A program made the position numbers and the translations under genes. Positions 33,946-43,261 of a stretch of 64,000 nt of DNA are shown one piece after another. The notes below the pieces were generated by a model. That model saw nothing but the letters and a program-made list of their open reading frames with translations. It searched no databases and was not told the origin of the DNA. Origin of the DNA: a bacterium (GTDB taxonomy: Bacteria; UBA8248); NCBI GenBank assembly GCA_022828125.1, contig JAJEJD010000020.1, positions 558,001 through 622,000 on the forward strand, read 5' to 3'. Position 1 is the first letter of the stretch, and each line of letters begins with the position of its first letter.

Positions 33946-34135
33946 CCGCCCTCCTCGCCGTGCGTCTCGTCAGAGGCTTCGGGGTTCAATCCGCCTTCCA
34001 CGATTTTTCAAAGAACGCGTTTCGCGCGCGGTTCACAGCCGGCCGGGGCGCCGTTTCAGGGGAAAAATGAACCTCTCCTCTATGTGTTCGAACGCACGCG
34101 ATGATCGTTCGCGATATTCTTCGCTCTATGAACGG

Positions 34136-34173
34136 AAAAAAAGAGGGCGGAATCTCCCTTGGGAAACTCCGCC
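34136..34173 (-). terminator. factor-independent terminator after panB
   Basis: Read leftwards, the stem GGCGGA with TCCGCC (34168-34173 and 34146-34151) extends inward through GTTTCCC/GGGAGAT with two G-U pairs, and is followed after two bases by a run of seven T (map 34136-34142). It is 38 bp beyond the panB stop. Confidence 0.88.
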
Positions 34174-34211
34174 TTCTCAGTAAAATTCCGAGGCCGGCTC
34201 GGAGAAGAATA

Positions 34212-35084
34212 TCAGAAACAATGCTCTTTCACAGGAAACGCGCCTTCTCGCACCTCCCGGCAGTAGCGCTCCATCGCCTCCGTGGTCAGATGCCCGACAT
34301 CGGCATACCTCTTCACGAATTTCGGCGTGAAGTCACGGAACAGCCCAAGCATGTCGTGGGTGACGAGCACCTGGCCGTCGCAATCGGGGCCGGCGCCGAT
34401 GCCGATGGTGGGAAGGTCGACTTCACGCGTCACGCGCGCGCCCAGGGCCGCCGGTATGCCTTCTAACACGAGGGAGAACGCGCCGCCCTCCTGCACGGCC
34501 ACCGCGTCGCGCAGCACCTGCTCCGCCGCTTCATCGGTTTTCCCCTGCACCTTGAAGCCGCCGAACGCATGGACGCTCTGCGGGGTGAGGCCCACGTGCC
34601 CCATCACGGGAATCTGGCTGTCCACCACCGCGCGTATCTCGTCCTTGACGCGGACGCCACCTTCGAGCTTCACCGCCTCGGCGCCACCCTCCTGGATGAG
34701 GCGGCCCGCGTTCAGGATTGTGTCGCGCGCACTGACGCCGAAGGCAAGGAACGGCAGGTCGGCCACGAGCAGCGCCTTGGGCTTGGCGCGGCTCACCGCA
34801 AGGGTGTGGTGCACCATGTCGTCGAGCGTCACCTTGGTCGTGTCGGGATAACCCAGAACCACCATCCCCAGGCTGTCGCCGACCAGGATGACGTCCACGT
34901 CGGCGCCGTCCACGAGTTTCGCCGTGGGGTAGTCGTACGCGGTGACGGAGGTGATCTTCTTTCCGCCCTTGCGTGCCCGGATGGTGGCGGTGGTGACTTT
35001 CTTCCGCGATTTCTTTGGTGCACCGTTTTCCTTGATGGAATTTTTACCGTTGGAATACAGCTTGGCGAGGCTTTTTGTGCTCAT
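34212..35084 (-). CDS. panB: 3-methyl-2-oxobutanoate hydroxymethyltransferase
   Basis: A 290-residue cytoplasmic enzyme making ketopantoate from ketoisovalerate and methylene-tetrahydrofolate. Marks: TSVTAYDYPTAKLVDGADVD with the DVILVGDSLGMVVLG metal-binding segment, DLPFLAFG, VKLEGG, GHVGLTPQS and TIGIGAGPDCDGQVLV. A basic N-terminal extension of about 35 residues precedes the usual start. The ATG at 35084 has GGGAG upstream. With panE just upstream it covers two successive pantothenate steps. Confidence 0.95.
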   Translation of the reverse strand: MSTKSLAKLYSNGKNSIKENGAPKKSRKKVTTATIRARKGGKKITSVTAYDYPTAKLVDGADVDVILVGDSLGMVVLGYPDTTKVTLDDMVHHTLAVSRAKPKALLVADLPFLAFGVSARDTILNAGRLIQEGGAEAVKLEGGVRVKDEIRAVVDSQIPVMGHVGLTPQSVHAFGGFKVQGKTDEAAEQVLRDAVAVQEGGAFSLVLEGIPAALGARVTREVDLPTIGIGAGPDCDGQVLVTHDMLGLFRDFTPKFVKRYADVGHLTTEAMERYCREVREGAFPVKEHCF

Positions 35085-35187
35085 GGTCGCTCCCTCTCTG
35101 GGTGAACGCCTGCTACAAGGCCAGTTTTATGCTTTGTTTTCCCGTCTATGTGTCCAGGGCCGACGGCTCCCGGCACGGACTGTAATG

Positions 35188-35214
35188 ATTATAAATTCCC
35201 TCCCTCGATGTCAA
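35188..35214 (-). promoter_or_regulatory. possible panB promoter inside the panE 3-prime end
   Basis: Read leftwards, perfect hexamers TTGACA (35209-35214) and TATAAT (35188-35193) but with a short 15-bp spacer. They overlap the last codons of panE and lie about 105 bp before panB. The short spacer lowers the confidence. Confidence 0.5.
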
Positions 35215-36187
35215 GGCGCTCATCACCACCCGCATCATGGGAGGAAGAACCTTTTTCTAAAGACAATATCCGATAATACAGCGATTTATGGGCGGAAAAC
35301 AAGATGCCGCGCGCATCCGCGCGCTCGATGAAGCGTCCCGTCACTTCGCGTATCTCGCTCCGGCGGCCCCGCATCAAATCCTGCCACATGGAATTTCTGT
35401 TGCCGGCCGTGGCGCGGGCAGTCTCGCGAACGATCTCGAGAACGTCGAGCGCCATGCCTTCTGCGTCGACGAGTGCCTGCAACTCCTTCGCCAGGGCGTC
35501 CACGAGCACTGCGGCGGAGGGCGTTTCCAAGAGTTCTCCGTTTCTGAGCTCGAGCGCGGCGCCCAAGGGATTGATGACGGCGTTGGCCAGCGCCTTTCGC
35601 CATTCCGCCTCCTTGCCGTCACGTTTTTCGTGGACACGTATCCCCAGAGGCTCCAAAAATTCCGCCAATCGCTTCACGAGAGAGGCATCATCCGCGGCCT
35701 CAGGCTCCGGCGCCAGGGTGACGTCCAGTGCGCCGAACTGGTTCACGCGTCCCGGCTTCGTGATCTCCGCTCCCGTGTTCACGAGGCTCCGCACGACCCC
35801 AAGTTCCCGACATACGGGCGGGAGATCCTTGCAAACGTCCAGGCCGTTCGAGAAAACGGTCGTTATCGTTCCATCCCCCGCCATTTTTGAGAATTCTTCC
35901 GCCGCCTCTGCGATTCGACCCGCCTTCACGGTGAAGAAAATATGCGAGGCCGTAATATCCATCGCTCCCCTGCACACGAAAGGGCGGACCTTATATGCCG
36001 CCTCGCCGTGGACACTGACGCCGTCGCTCTCTATTGCATCGAGATGTGCGGACGTCTCGGGGCTCGGGGTCGCGGAGCCCGCCAGATAAACGCGACCCTC
36101 GGGGAGGTTTCTCTGGAGATGCGCGGCGAGCATGGTTCCCACCGCGCCAGGGCCTGCGACGACGACGGGTCGGGTATCCTCGGCCAA
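35189..36187 (-). CDS. panE: 2-dehydropantoate 2-reductase (ApbA/PanE family)
   Basis: A 332-residue NADPH-dependent reductase that converts ketopantoate to pantoate. N-terminal Rossmann loop VVVAGPGAVGTMLAAHL (GPGAVG in place of the usual GAGAVG), then FFTVKAG, FSNGLDV, the catalytic Lys in EWRKALANAVINPLGAAL and the Glu region RRSEIREVTG. The family includes other ketoacid reductases, but panB next door supports the pantoate role. It follows the TauE/SafE permease gene by 10 bp. Confidence 0.88.
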   Translation of the reverse strand: MAEDTRPVVVAGPGAVGTMLAAHLQRNLPEGRVYLAGSATPSPETSAHLDAIESDGVSVHGEAAYKVRPFVCRGAMDITASHIFFTVKAGRIAEAAEEFSKMAGDGTITTVFSNGLDVCKDLPPVCRELGVVRSLVNTGAEITKPGRVNQFGALDVTLAPEPEAADDASLVKRLAEFLEPLGIRVHEKRDGKEAEWRKALANAVINPLGAALELRNGELLETPSAAVLVDALAKELQALVDAEGMALDVLEIVRETARATAGNRNSMWQDLMRGRRSEIREVTGRFIERADARGILFSAHKSLYYRILSLEKGSSSHDAGGDERLDIEGGNL

Positions 36188-36197
36188 GACGTCGCGC

Positions 36198-37058
36198 CTA
36201 GCCGCCCAAGGAGCGCCAGAGAAGCAATACGCCCACGAAGATGAAGACGAAGGCGAGAAACACCTTCATCTTCTCGCCGTCGACGCGGTTGTTGATGAAA
36301 GGCGATATCTGACCCCCGCAGGCGACCGCGGGGATCGTCATGAACAGGATGTTCCAGTGCACGTTCACCTCGCCGGATGAAAACACGTAGGCATGCACCA
36401 GGGTGGCGGGCAGCACCGTGGCGAATACGATGAGAATCCCCGTGCCCACCGCCACGCGGACGGGCAGCTTGTCCTTCACGATCAGGGCGGTGGTCGTGAG
36501 CTCGCCGATGCCGATGCCCGTAAACCCCACGAGGACTCCGCCAAGGGCCGACCAGCCATGGCCGAAGGCCCCGTGCTCGTAGCTGTACCAGTATCTCCTG
36601 CCCGCCGCGTCCATGCGGGTGGGTTTTCCGGTTTCCGCCGCCTGCTCCGCTTCCTGGATTCCGCCCTGAAAGTAAGCGAAGAGCATGGCGACGGAGAGCA
36701 GCACCATCATCCCGCCCAGAAGGCCCAGGATGAGCCTCGCGGGCACCGAATGGGCCAGGAACCCGAACGTCATGCCCACGGGGATGGAAACGACGAGCAC
36801 CTTCTTGGCGATGTCGTAATCCACGAGTCTCCTCCTCATGTAGCCGGTGAGCGCGCTGCCGAACCCAAAAATCTCGATGGAAAGCGCCAGGAACACGGCT
36901 TCGAGCGGGACGATGGTCACGCCCGCCGCCCAGGGGAAGAGGAGGATGAAAATGGGCGCGAAGAATACCGCACCCTCCACGCTCGTGCTCGTCGCCGTGA
37001 GGCACACGCAAAACGCAATGGGCAGCATCCACCAGAACTCGAAAATGTATTCCATCAA
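36198..37058 (-). CDS. TauE/SafE-family (TSUP) membrane permease
   Basis: A 286-residue membrane protein of the sulfite-exporter TauE/SafE family, with about eight hydrophobic helices in two related halves. Family-like elements: TATSTSVEGAVFFAPIFI in the first half and LGGVLVGFTGIGIGELTTTALI in the second. A cytoplasmic insert (about 120-145) separates them. The substrate is unknown; known members move sulfite, sulfoacetate or other organosulfur anions. It lies 10 bp upstream of panE on the same strand, so it may be cotranscribed with pantothenate genes. Confidence 0.87.
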   Translation of the reverse strand: MMEYIFEFWWMLPIAFCVCLTATSTSVEGAVFFAPIFILLFPWAAGVTIVPLEAVFLALSIEIFGFGSALTGYMRRRLVDYDIAKKVLVVSIPVGMTFGFLAHSVPARLILGLLGGMMVLLSVAMLFAYFQGGIQEAEQAAETGKPTRMDAAGRRYWYSYEHGAFGHGWSALGGVLVGFTGIGIGELTTTALIVKDKLPVRVAVGTGILIVFATVLPATLVHAYVFSSGEVNVHWNILFMTIPAVACGGQISPFINNRVDGEKMKVFLAFVFIFVGVLLLWRSLGG

Positions 37059-37138
37059 GACGCCGGTCTTCCCTTATGACGAATATATGAGGACAAAATA
37101 ATCAAAATTGACGTATTCGGGATCTGAGCAAGTAGGCG

Positions 37139-38032
37139 TCATGACGAATCGTCAGTCGCAACGCTTCCCCGGCGAACCGCCTCGCCCATGCGCACCGCCT
37201 CGACGGCCGCCCCCACGTCGTGGGTGCGTATCACGTCCGCTCCGCCGACTACGGCGAAGGCCTCGGCGACTTTCGAGCCGATCAATCGCTCCCCCGCCGC
37301 CTCAACGCCTGTGATCGCCCCGATGAAACCCTTTCTCGAAACGCCGACGATGAGGGGCCGGCCCAATTCCCTCAACTCACCCATCCGCCTCAATATCTCG
37401 AGGTTATGATCCCACGATTTGCCGAAACCGACGCCGGGGTCGACGAGAACCGAGCGTATGCCGTCCCGCTCGGCCTGGCGCGCGCTTTCCCGCAGGTAAC
37501 GCGACAACTCGCCCATGAGGTCCTTGTATACGGGATTCTCCTGCATCGTGCGCGGCTCGCCCCTCATGTGCATGGCGACGGCCGCGGCGCCTGACTCCGC
37601 AATCACAGCGCGCATCCCGGGGTCACGAAGGCCCGTGACGTCGTTGATAACGTGAACCCCCGCCTCGAGTGCCGCCCGCGCCACTTCGGCCTTCGAGGTA
37701 TCGACCGAGACGAGGGGCCCCTCATTCATGTTCATGCGTTCCAGAATCGGGATGACGCGCCGGATTTCCTCCGCCTCGTCCACACCTTGTGAGCCGGGTC
37801 GGGTGCTCTCGCCGCCGATGTCGATGACGTCGGCTCCCTCTTCCGTCATCCGCGCGATCTGATCGAGCGCCGCCTCAAGGTCGAAGAATGCTCCGCCGTC
37901 GGAAAAGCTGTCGGGCGTGGCGTTCAGGACGCCCATGACCCGCACCCGCTCGAAATCAAGCTTCCGCCCGCGGCACTTCACGGCGGGCGCAGGAGCCCAC
38001 TTCGCAGGTTCGAAGCGCAGGCCCTCCATCAC
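37139..38032 (-). CDS. folP: dihydropteroate synthase
   Basis: A 297-residue TIM-barrel enzyme joining p-aminobenzoate to the pterin pyrophosphate in folate synthesis. Marks: VMGVLNATPDSFSDGG, DVIDIGGESTRPGSQGVDEAEE (pyrophosphate loop IGGESTRPG), VSVDTSKAEVA, INDVTGL, DPGVGFGKSWDHN and VGVSRKGFIG. It overlaps folC by 4 bp (ATGA). Confidence 0.96.
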   Translation of the reverse strand: MMEGLRFEPAKWAPAPAVKCRGRKLDFERVRVMGVLNATPDSFSDGGAFFDLEAALDQIARMTEEGADVIDIGGESTRPGSQGVDEAEEIRRVIPILERMNMNEGPLVSVDTSKAEVARAALEAGVHVINDVTGLRDPGMRAVIAESGAAAVAMHMRGEPRTMQENPVYKDLMGELSRYLRESARQAERDGIRSVLVDPGVGFGKSWDHNLEILRRMGELRELGRPLIVGVSRKGFIGAITGVEAAGERLIGSKVAEAFAVVGGADVIRTHDVGAAVEAVRMGEAVRRGSVATDDSS

Positions 38033-39462
38033 AGGAACGTCTCGGGAGGAAACGCGCTGCCGCTCTCCACGATGCGCTCCTCGCTCACCCAGCGGCGCCT
38101 GAGTTCGCCGGCCAGGAACATCGACCCCGTGACGATGACGAGGTCGTCCTCCCCCGCTTCCCCGAGCGCCTCATCGAGCGCCCTCCATGCGTCGACGCGC
38201 GTTTCCACGCCGCCGGCCCTCGCCTCTTCGAGCGCGCGCGCGAAAACATCGGGCGCGAGGCCCGGCCGGGGCGCGCTCGTCGGAGGGAGCGTGACGAAGA
38301 ACCTGTCGCCTACGGCCGCGAACACCTCCGCCATCCCGGCGTAATCCTTATCGTTCACGGCGCCCAGAACGAAAATGAGGCGCTCGAATGCCCAGCCCGA
38401 GACGCCCGCCACGAGTGCCTGCGCCTTATCGCGGTTGTGCGCACCATCGAGCACTACCTGCGGGGCGGACTGCACCACCTCCATCCGGCACGGCAGTCGC
38501 GCCGAGGCGACGCCCCACCGCACCTCCTGCTCACCCAGCCCCAGGAGCCGACCCGCTCCGGCGGCGAGGCTCGCGTTTTCGGCCTGGTGGACACCGGGCA
38601 TGGGAGTCGAGAAACCCTCCCACCGAACCCCGTCATCGAACCCCAGATCGAAAAAAGCGCCATCGGGGCGCAAGTCCAGGTTCCCGGCGCGGGGCGGAGA
38701 AAACAAACCGGCTTCGCGCTCGGAGGCGACTCGCTCGATTTCGGCGCGCGCATCGGGAAGCAGGTTTTGCAAGATGACGCGGCCTCTCTCCGTGATGATG
38801 CCGGCCTTGTCGCGCGCAATCTGCGCGATGGAATCACCGAGCAAATCGATGTGGTCCAGGCCAACCGAAGTGATTACGTCGAGGACAGCGGGCCGCACGG
38901 CGTTCGTGGCGTCGAACGCGCCGCCCAGCCCGGCTTCCAGAACGAGGTATTCACAATCTTCCTCCCTGGCCATCAGAAGCAAGAGCGCGAGCGTCGACTC
39001 GAAAAACGAGGGCGGCCCGAATTCGGGCTCTCCCGCCATCTGCGCGGCGGCTTCGGCGAGTTCTTTCGCGCACCGCCCGATGAGGCCGGCCTCGGCGAAG
39101 CGGCCCCGAATCCAGAAACGCTCGATTATCGAGGTGAGGTGGGGGGAGAAAAACGCCGCCGTTCTCTTGCCGGACGCAAGGAGTGACTGCGCCAGCATCA
39201 GCGCGGTGGAGCCTTTGCCGCTCGTTCCCACGACGTGGACGACCGACTGCCCCGCCACAGGGACTTCGAGGATTTCATACAAGCGCGCGGCTCGGGTGAG
39301 GCCCGGCCCTTCCACCTTGATTCCGCGCCGGTCAAACCGCGTGCGCCAGGATTTTTTCGGTAATGCAGCCAGGGCGCTTAAAAAAACCTCCACGCGCCGC
39401 AGCGTCTCGATGGGCGCGAGGGAATCTTCCAGAACGGGAGGGGCGAGGATATTTTGGGGCAT
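38029..39462 (-). CDS. folC: bifunctional folylpolyglutamate/dihydrofolate synthase
   Basis: A 477-residue ATP-dependent ligase that makes dihydrofolate and adds glutamates. Marks: P-loop HVVGTSGKGSTALML, FFSPHLTSIIERFWI, FFESTLALLLLMA, EAGLGGAFDATN, SVGLDHIDLLGDS and LDGAHNRDKAQAL. The ATG at 39462 lies one base after the purH stop; the longer open frame to 39540 runs inside purH. Together with folP it forms a folate pair. Confidence 0.94.
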   Translation of the reverse strand: MPQNILAPPVLEDSLAPIETLRRVEVFLSALAALPKKSWRTRFDRRGIKVEGPGLTRAARLYEILEVPVAGQSVVHVVGTSGKGSTALMLAQSLLASGKRTAAFFSPHLTSIIERFWIRGRFAEAGLIGRCAKELAEAAAQMAGEPEFGPPSFFESTLALLLLMAREEDCEYLVLEAGLGGAFDATNAVRPAVLDVITSVGLDHIDLLGDSIAQIARDKAGIITERGRVILQNLLPDARAEIERVASEREAGLFSPPRAGNLDLRPDGAFFDLGFDDGVRWEGFSTPMPGVHQAENASLAAGAGRLLGLGEQEVRWGVASARLPCRMEVVQSAPQVVLDGAHNRDKAQALVAGVSGWAFERLIFVLGAVNDKDYAGMAEVFAAVGDRFFVTLPPTSAPRPGLAPDVFARALEEARAGGVETRVDAWRALDEALGEAGEDDLVIVTGSMFLAGELRRRWVSEERIVESGSAFPPETFL

Positions 39463-39463
39463 C

Positions 39464-41005
39464 TCAATGTCTGAAGTGGCGTCTGCCCGTGAAGACCATG
39501 GCGATGTCGTGCTCGGCCGCCGCCTCGATGACCTCATCATCGCGCATCGAGCCGCCCGGCTGGGCTATCGCCTTCACGCCGTGGGAAGCCGCGGCGTCGA
39601 TTCCGTCGCGGAACGGGAAGAAGGCGTCCGACCCCAGGGCGCAGCCCGCGAGGGGCAACACGGCGCGCTCTGCCGCGAGGCGGGTGGAGTCCACCCGGCT
39701 CATCTGGCCCGCGCCCACGCCCACCGTACCGTTCTTATCGGCCATCACGATGGCGTTGCTCTTCACGTGGCGCGCCACGCGCCAGGCGATCCTGAGCGCC
39801 TTCTCTTCATCCGCCGAGGGCGCGCGGGGGGTGACGACCTCCCAGCGAAACTCCTCCTCCGACAGCCGGTCGCGCTCTTGTAAGAGCACGCCGCCGGGTA
39901 TCGAGCGCATGTCCATGCCGGCAGGCGCGGAATCGCCCCCCAGGCCGTCAAGCCTCAGGATCCTCAGGTTTTTCTTCTTCCGCATGACGGCGAGGGCCTC
40001 ATCGTCGAAATCGGGGGCGACCACGGCCTCGACGAAGAGTTTTCTCATGGTTTCGGCCGTATCTGCATCGACCTTGCGGTTATAGCCGATGACGCTGCCG
40101 AAGGCCGAAACCGGATCGCACGCGAGCGCGCGCTCATAGGCGGCCGCCTGGGTCTCGCCGAGGCCCACGCCGCACGGGTTGGTGTGCTTGATGATGGCGC
40201 AGCCCACGCCTTCCAGATCGTGCGCGAGTTCGGCGGCGGCGGCGGCGTCGAGCAGATTATTGAAGGAGAGTTCCTTGCCGCCCAGAATCTCCGCGGCGCA
40301 AAGAGAAAAGCCGCCCGAACCACCCAGGCGATAGAGCGCTCCCTGCTGGTGGGGGTTCTCCCCGTAGCGGAGCGTCTGAACGCGGTCGAGATTCATCTCG
40401 ACTCGCTCGGGAAGCGCGCCTGCATCGCTATCACCGAGATAGCCGGATATGGCGGCGTCATAACTCGCGGTGTGGCGAAACGCCTTCAGGGCCAGGCCCG
40501 CCAGCCAATCGGGCGGAAAATCTCCGCCGTTTCGGACGTGGGCGATGGCGTCGGGGTAATCGTCCGGATCGACGAGCACGGCCACGCGGCCATGGTTCTT
40601 GGAAGCCGCGCGCACCATGGTGGGGCCGCCGATGTCGATTTGCTCGATCGCCTCCTCCCGCGTGACGCCGGGCTCGGCGACGGTCTCCCGGAAGGGATAG
40701 AGATTCACCGCCACCAGGTCGATGGGCGCGATGTCGTTTGCCCGCATCTCCTCTTCCTGATCGGGCAGGAGCGCCAGAATACCGCCCAGCACCTTGGGAT
40801 GAAGCGTCTTGACGCGGCCGCCCATGATTTCGGGCTGACCCGTATAGTCGGAAACCTCCCGCACGGGGACGCCCGCATCGCGCAGCGATTTGGCAGTCCC
40901 GCCGGTGGAGAGCACCTCCCATCCCGAGTCGGCCAGGGCGGCGCCGAGCTCGGCGGCGCCTCGCTTGTCGCTCACGCTGATGATGGCGCGACGCTTCCCG
41001 CTCAT
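39464..41005 (-). CDS. purH: bifunctional AICAR transformylase/IMP cyclohydrolase
   Basis: A 513-residue enzyme for the last two steps of purine synthesis. The N-terminal MGS-like cyclohydrolase domain (about 1-190) has SVSDKRGAAELGAAL, STGGTAKSLRDAGV, TLHPKVLGGIL and NLYPF. The transformylase domain has RYGENPHQQGALY, the catalytic Lys-His in IIKHTNPCGVG and the RVDSTRLA end region. It uses formyl-tetrahydrofolate, matching the folate genes downstream. It starts 3 bp after ilvA. Confidence 0.97.
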   Translation of the reverse strand: MSGKRRAIISVSDKRGAAELGAALADSGWEVLSTGGTAKSLRDAGVPVREVSDYTGQPEIMGGRVKTLHPKVLGGILALLPDQEEEMRANDIAPIDLVAVNLYPFRETVAEPGVTREEAIEQIDIGGPTMVRAASKNHGRVAVLVDPDDYPDAIAHVRNGGDFPPDWLAGLALKAFRHTASYDAAISGYLGDSDAGALPERVEMNLDRVQTLRYGENPHQQGALYRLGGSGGFSLCAAEILGGKELSFNNLLDAAAAAELAHDLEGVGCAIIKHTNPCGVGLGETQAAAYERALACDPVSAFGSVIGYNRKVDADTAETMRKLFVEAVVAPDFDDEALAVMRKKKNLRILRLDGLGGDSAPAGMDMRSIPGGVLLQERDRLSEEEFRWEVVTPRAPSADEEKALRIAWRVARHVKSNAIVMADKNGTVGVGAGQMSRVDSTRLAAERAVLPLAGCALGSDAFFPFRDGIDAAASHGVKAIAQPGGSMRDDEVIEAAAEHDIAMVFTGRRHFRH

Positions 41006-41008
41006 GGG

Positions 41009-42253
41009 TTATGCTTCCTCCCGGCGCACTTCGTATCCTTCCTGGAGCAAAAGCTGTATCAGTTGTTCGAGATGCTCCCGCCCGCGCACCTCCATGTGGA
41101 GGGTCGAGAGGGTATGGTTGATGGGCACTTCCGTCGAAAGCCTGTCGTGTTCGATATGGATGATGTTCACCCGGCAATCGGCCACGATCTTGGAAAGACG
41201 CATCAGCGCGCCGGGCGCATCGTGCAGCGGCACCTGAATCCGCGCGTAGCGGTTTGCGAGGGCCAGCCCCTTGCCGATGATTCGCGAGAGCAGGTTGACG
41301 TCGAGATTCCCGCCGCTGATCAGGGCGACCACCTTGCCGCTCACCCTGGTTTTTCTCTCGATGAGCGCCGCCAGGGAGGAGGCTCCCGCCGCCTCGCTCA
41401 GCATCCGCTCACGCTCCAGAAGGCCCAGAATGGCGTTGGCCATCGCATCGTCCGAAACCGAGACCACCTGATCCACCAGGTCCTGAATCAGGGGAAAGCA
41501 AAGTTCTCCGTTTCTCTTGACGGCGATGCCGTCCGCAATCGTCTGGACCGTTTTCGACTCGACGATTGTTCCCGCATCGAGCGAGCGCATGAGCGCCGCG
41601 GCGCCCTCCGCCACCACGCCGATGAGACGCACGTTCGGTTTTCTGGTTTTCACCACCGCGGCGAGGCCCGAGATGAGGCCGCCGCCGCCGACGGGAACGA
41701 GAATGGTGCCCACGTCGGGCACTTCTTCGAGTATCTCGATGCCCAGCGTGCCCTGGCCCGCGATGACGTCGGGGTGATCGAAAGGCGGGATCATCGTGAG
41801 GCCGCGCTCTTCCTCATAGACGCGCGCGCGCGCATAGGCGTCATCGAACGATGCGCCGAACAGTTCCGTCTCTGCGCCCAGGGCGCGCACGGCGTCGAGC
41901 TTGGTGTTCGGGGTGGCTTCGGGCATCACGACCAGTGCCCGGACGCCCAACTGCTTGGCCGCGAAGGCCACGCCCTGCGCGTGGTTCCCCGCACTCGCGG
42001 TGACGACGCCCCACTGGAGTTGCGCGGGTTCCAGTTTTTGCAGCGCGTAGAGAGCGCCGCGCACCTTGAACGAGCCCGTGCGCTGGAAATTCTCCGGCTT
42101 GAGATACACCTCGACACCCAACTGCTCGGAGAAATTCTCGCTGAGGCGGGCGGGGGTCGGCCTCAGATGAGGGGATATCGCCTCCGCCGCCCGAGCGGCC
42201 TCTGCGGCGATGAGCGATGGCTCCAGTGCTTTCGGTGATACCTGGGATTCCAT
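41009..42253 (-). CDS. ilvA: threonine ammonia-lyase with C-terminal ACT domain
   Basis: A 414-residue PLP enzyme deaminating threonine to 2-oxobutanoate, the first step to isoleucine. PLP lysine in RTGSFKVRGAL, GNHAQGVAFAAK, the glycine-rich phosphate loop VPVGGGGLISGLA and SGGNLDVNLLS. One ACT domain (about 330-414) begins VPLHDAPGALMRLSKIVADC, fitting the short TdcB-like form. The ATG at 42253 precedes the homologous region; the frame remains open upstream but is unconserved. Confidence 0.94.
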   Translation of the reverse strand: MESQVSPKALEPSLIAAEAARAAEAISPHLRPTPARLSENFSEQLGVEVYLKPENFQRTGSFKVRGALYALQKLEPAQLQWGVVTASAGNHAQGVAFAAKQLGVRALVVMPEATPNTKLDAVRALGAETELFGASFDDAYARARVYEEERGLTMIPPFDHPDVIAGQGTLGIEILEEVPDVGTILVPVGGGGLISGLAAVVKTRKPNVRLIGVVAEGAAALMRSLDAGTIVESKTVQTIADGIAVKRNGELCFPLIQDLVDQVVSVSDDAMANAILGLLERERMLSEAAGASSLAALIERKTRVSGKVVALISGGNLDVNLLSRIIGKGLALANRYARIQVPLHDAPGALMRLSKIVADCRVNIIHIEHDRLSTEVPINHTLSTLHMEVRGREHLEQLIQLLLQEGYEVRREEA

Positions 42254-42409
42254 ATGCCTTCTTTTTCCTTTGTCCTGTTTGAGCAGAAAAACGCGCCCCT
42301 TACCGCTTCGACCCGAGTCCGTCTCCGAACGGCCACCCCCTACCCGTGCATCTGGAGAAGCGAGGCGGGCGTTTTCACGGTTAGCGGAGCGCGCACCTGA
42401 ACATCTCGA

Positions 42410-42773
<364 letters not shown>

Positions 42774-42780
42774 TAGATAT

Positions 42781-42809
42781 TTCATACTCCAGCGCCATCG
42801 CCTGCACAA
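42781..42809 (-). promoter_or_regulatory. rnpB promoter
   Basis: Read leftwards: -35 TTGTGC (42804-42809), 17-bp spacer, -10 TATGAA (42781-42786), then 7 bp to the predicted 5-prime end at 42773. It occupies the gap after the RNase HI-like gene. Confidence 0.7.
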
Positions 42810-42847
42810 CCGGCGGCAGGCCGACGGCATGGCGCGCATGCGCCTCC

Positions 42848-43261
42848 TCAACCCATCGCGCCGTCGATGGCGCGATTGGCGGCGGCGTCGGCCGCCGTGT
42901 TTTCGCCGCGGCGCACATGGCGCACCTCGACCGAACCGAATTTCCCCGCCGCCGCCTTCGCCCGCTCATACAGCGGCTTGAGCGCCTTATTCCTGACCCG
43001 GTACTCACCGCTCCACTGGCGGGCCATGAGTTCGGAATCCGTAACGACTTCCACGCTCTCGGCGCCGAGTTTCACCGCGCGCTCAAGGCCCAGCAGGAAC
43101 GCCTGGTATTCCGCCACGTTGTTCGTCGCCGTGCCGAGATACTTCGTTTCCTCGGCCACGCAATTGCCCGCATCGTCGTACAACAAGGCGGCTGCGCCCG
43201 CAGGACCCGGATTCCCTCTTGCTGCGCCGTCGGTGTGAATCCGCAGGTGGCCCGCCTTCAT
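42848..43261 (-). CDS. RNase HI-family protein
   Basis: A 137-residue single-domain ribonuclease H expected to cut RNA in RNA-DNA hybrids. The acidic catalytic set is intact: Asp in IHTDGAARGNPGPAG, Glu in TNNVAEYQAFLLGLE, Asp in VVTDSELMARQWSGEYRV and Asp in NTAADAAANRA. It lacks the basic protrusion of E. coli RnhA, as in the RVT_3 subgroup. Start ATG overlaps the upstream zinc-ribbon gene stop (ATGA). Confidence 0.9.
   Translation of the reverse strand: MKAGHLRIHTDGAARGNPGPAGAAALLYDDAGNCVAEETKYLGTATNNVAEYQAFLLGLERAVKLGAESVEVVTDSELMARQWSGEYRVRNKALKPLYERAKAAAGKFGSVEVRHVRRGENTAADAAANRAIDGAMG

Noticed and set aside
40184-42238. Rightward open frame of 684 codons opposite purH and ilvA
   Set aside because: Antisense shadow; both opposing genes carry intact active-site motifs.
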